Shown: one piece after another, positions 7,208 through 7,250 of the stretch
How positions within the stretch are numbered: the first letter of the stretch is position 1
Layout of the letters: every line of letters starts with the position of its first letter
Assembly: GCA_012514595.1 (NCBI GenBank)
Contig: JAAYZZ010000186.1
Location: 1 to 7,250 of the forward strand
DNA length: 7,250 nucleotides
Reading direction: 5' to 3'
Source of the DNA: Elusimicrobiota bacterium
Lineage (GTDB): Bacteria > Omnitrophota > Gorgyraeia > Zapsychrales > Fredricksoniimonadaceae
Made by a program: the position numbers and the translations under genes
The notes under the pieces: model-generated
Told to the model about the DNA's origin: nothing
Seen by the model: only the letters and a program-made list of their open reading frames with translations
Database searches by the model: none

Positions 7208-7250
7208 TTAGATCTTTCCGGCCATGCTGAAGGCAAAGACCAGGGTGTAG
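7208..7250 (-). CDS. atpE: ATP synthase F0 subunit c, C-terminal fragment (cut by window edge)
   Basis: Only the last 14 codons including the stop are inside the window, reading YTLVFAFSMAGKI on the minus strand before TAA at 7208-7210. This resembles the end of the second transmembrane helix of subunit c, where a conserved tyrosine followed by LV and small or hydrophobic residues comes about five residues after the ion-binding carboxylate. The identification rests mainly on position: it is the gene directly before atpF, nine bases away, where atpE is expected in the standard order. The tail ending in GKI is short and ends soon after the helix. The ion-binding residues, which would tell H+ from Na+ use, lie beyond position 7250. 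The truncation is a window effect, not a broken gene. Confidence 0.8.
   Translation of the reverse strand, partial: YTLVFAFSMAGKI

Noticed and set aside
7208..7250. Na+-coupled c ring, suggested by the tyrosine near the window edge and the neighbouring Ktr system.
   Set aside because: The same tyrosine occurs in H+-type c subunits, and the ion-binding carboxylate and its partners lie outside the window.
2079..7250. An alternative N-type (Na+-translocating, archaea-associated) F-ATPase cluster.
   Set aside because: Gene order is the standard E-F-H-A-G-D-C with a separate delta gene; N-ATPase clusters start with beta-epsilon and lack a delta gene.

Overview
The window is one tightly packed, single-direction gene cluster. 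Every gene reads on the minus strand, so transcription runs from position 7250 towards position 1. It holds most of an F-type ATP synthase operon (end of atpE, then atpF, atpH, atpA, atpG, atpD, atpC). Two genes for a Ktr-type potassium uptake system follow directly (ktrB, then ktrA). There is no non-coding stretch longer than about 16 bases between genes. I see no RNA gene, mobile element, CRISPR array, internal promoter or terminator.

Layout from 7250 down: last codons of the membrane ring subunit c (7208-7250, cut by the window edge); stator subunit b (6698-7198); stator subunit delta (6160-6708, overlapping b by 11 bases and alpha by an ATGA); alpha (4640-6163); gamma (3791-4636); catalytic beta (2377-3786); a short epsilon (2079-2360); KtrB channel-like K+ translocator (690-2063); KtrA cytosolic gating subunit (15-680). 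Spacings of 3-16 bases, stop codons merged with Shine-Dalgarno sites and two overlaps suggest translational coupling along one transcript.

How the genes work together: subunits c and b (with subunit a, presumably encoded beyond 7250) form the membrane rotor and stator; delta holds the F1 head (alpha3 beta3); gamma and epsilon form the central stalk. The complex exchanges ATP for an H+ or Na+ gradient. KtrB with a KtrA ring would import K+ using membrane potential. Keeping both on one transcript would tie K+ entry to membrane energetics. That link is inference from gene order.

The DNA is GC-rich and the genes resemble each other in style, so nothing suggests recent transfer. A single b gene (no b') and a separate gamma gene fit an ordinary non-photosynthetic bacterium with a standard operon. 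I cannot name the lineage with confidence. An uncultivated Gram-negative group such as Omnitrophota is a weak guess only.

The window is mostly conserved housekeeping sequence, and I do not find an unknown system in it. The points worth a second look are the ktrBA tail on the atp operon, the epsilon subunit lacking its whole C-terminal regulatory domain, and unusual residues in alpha, KtrA and KtrB.
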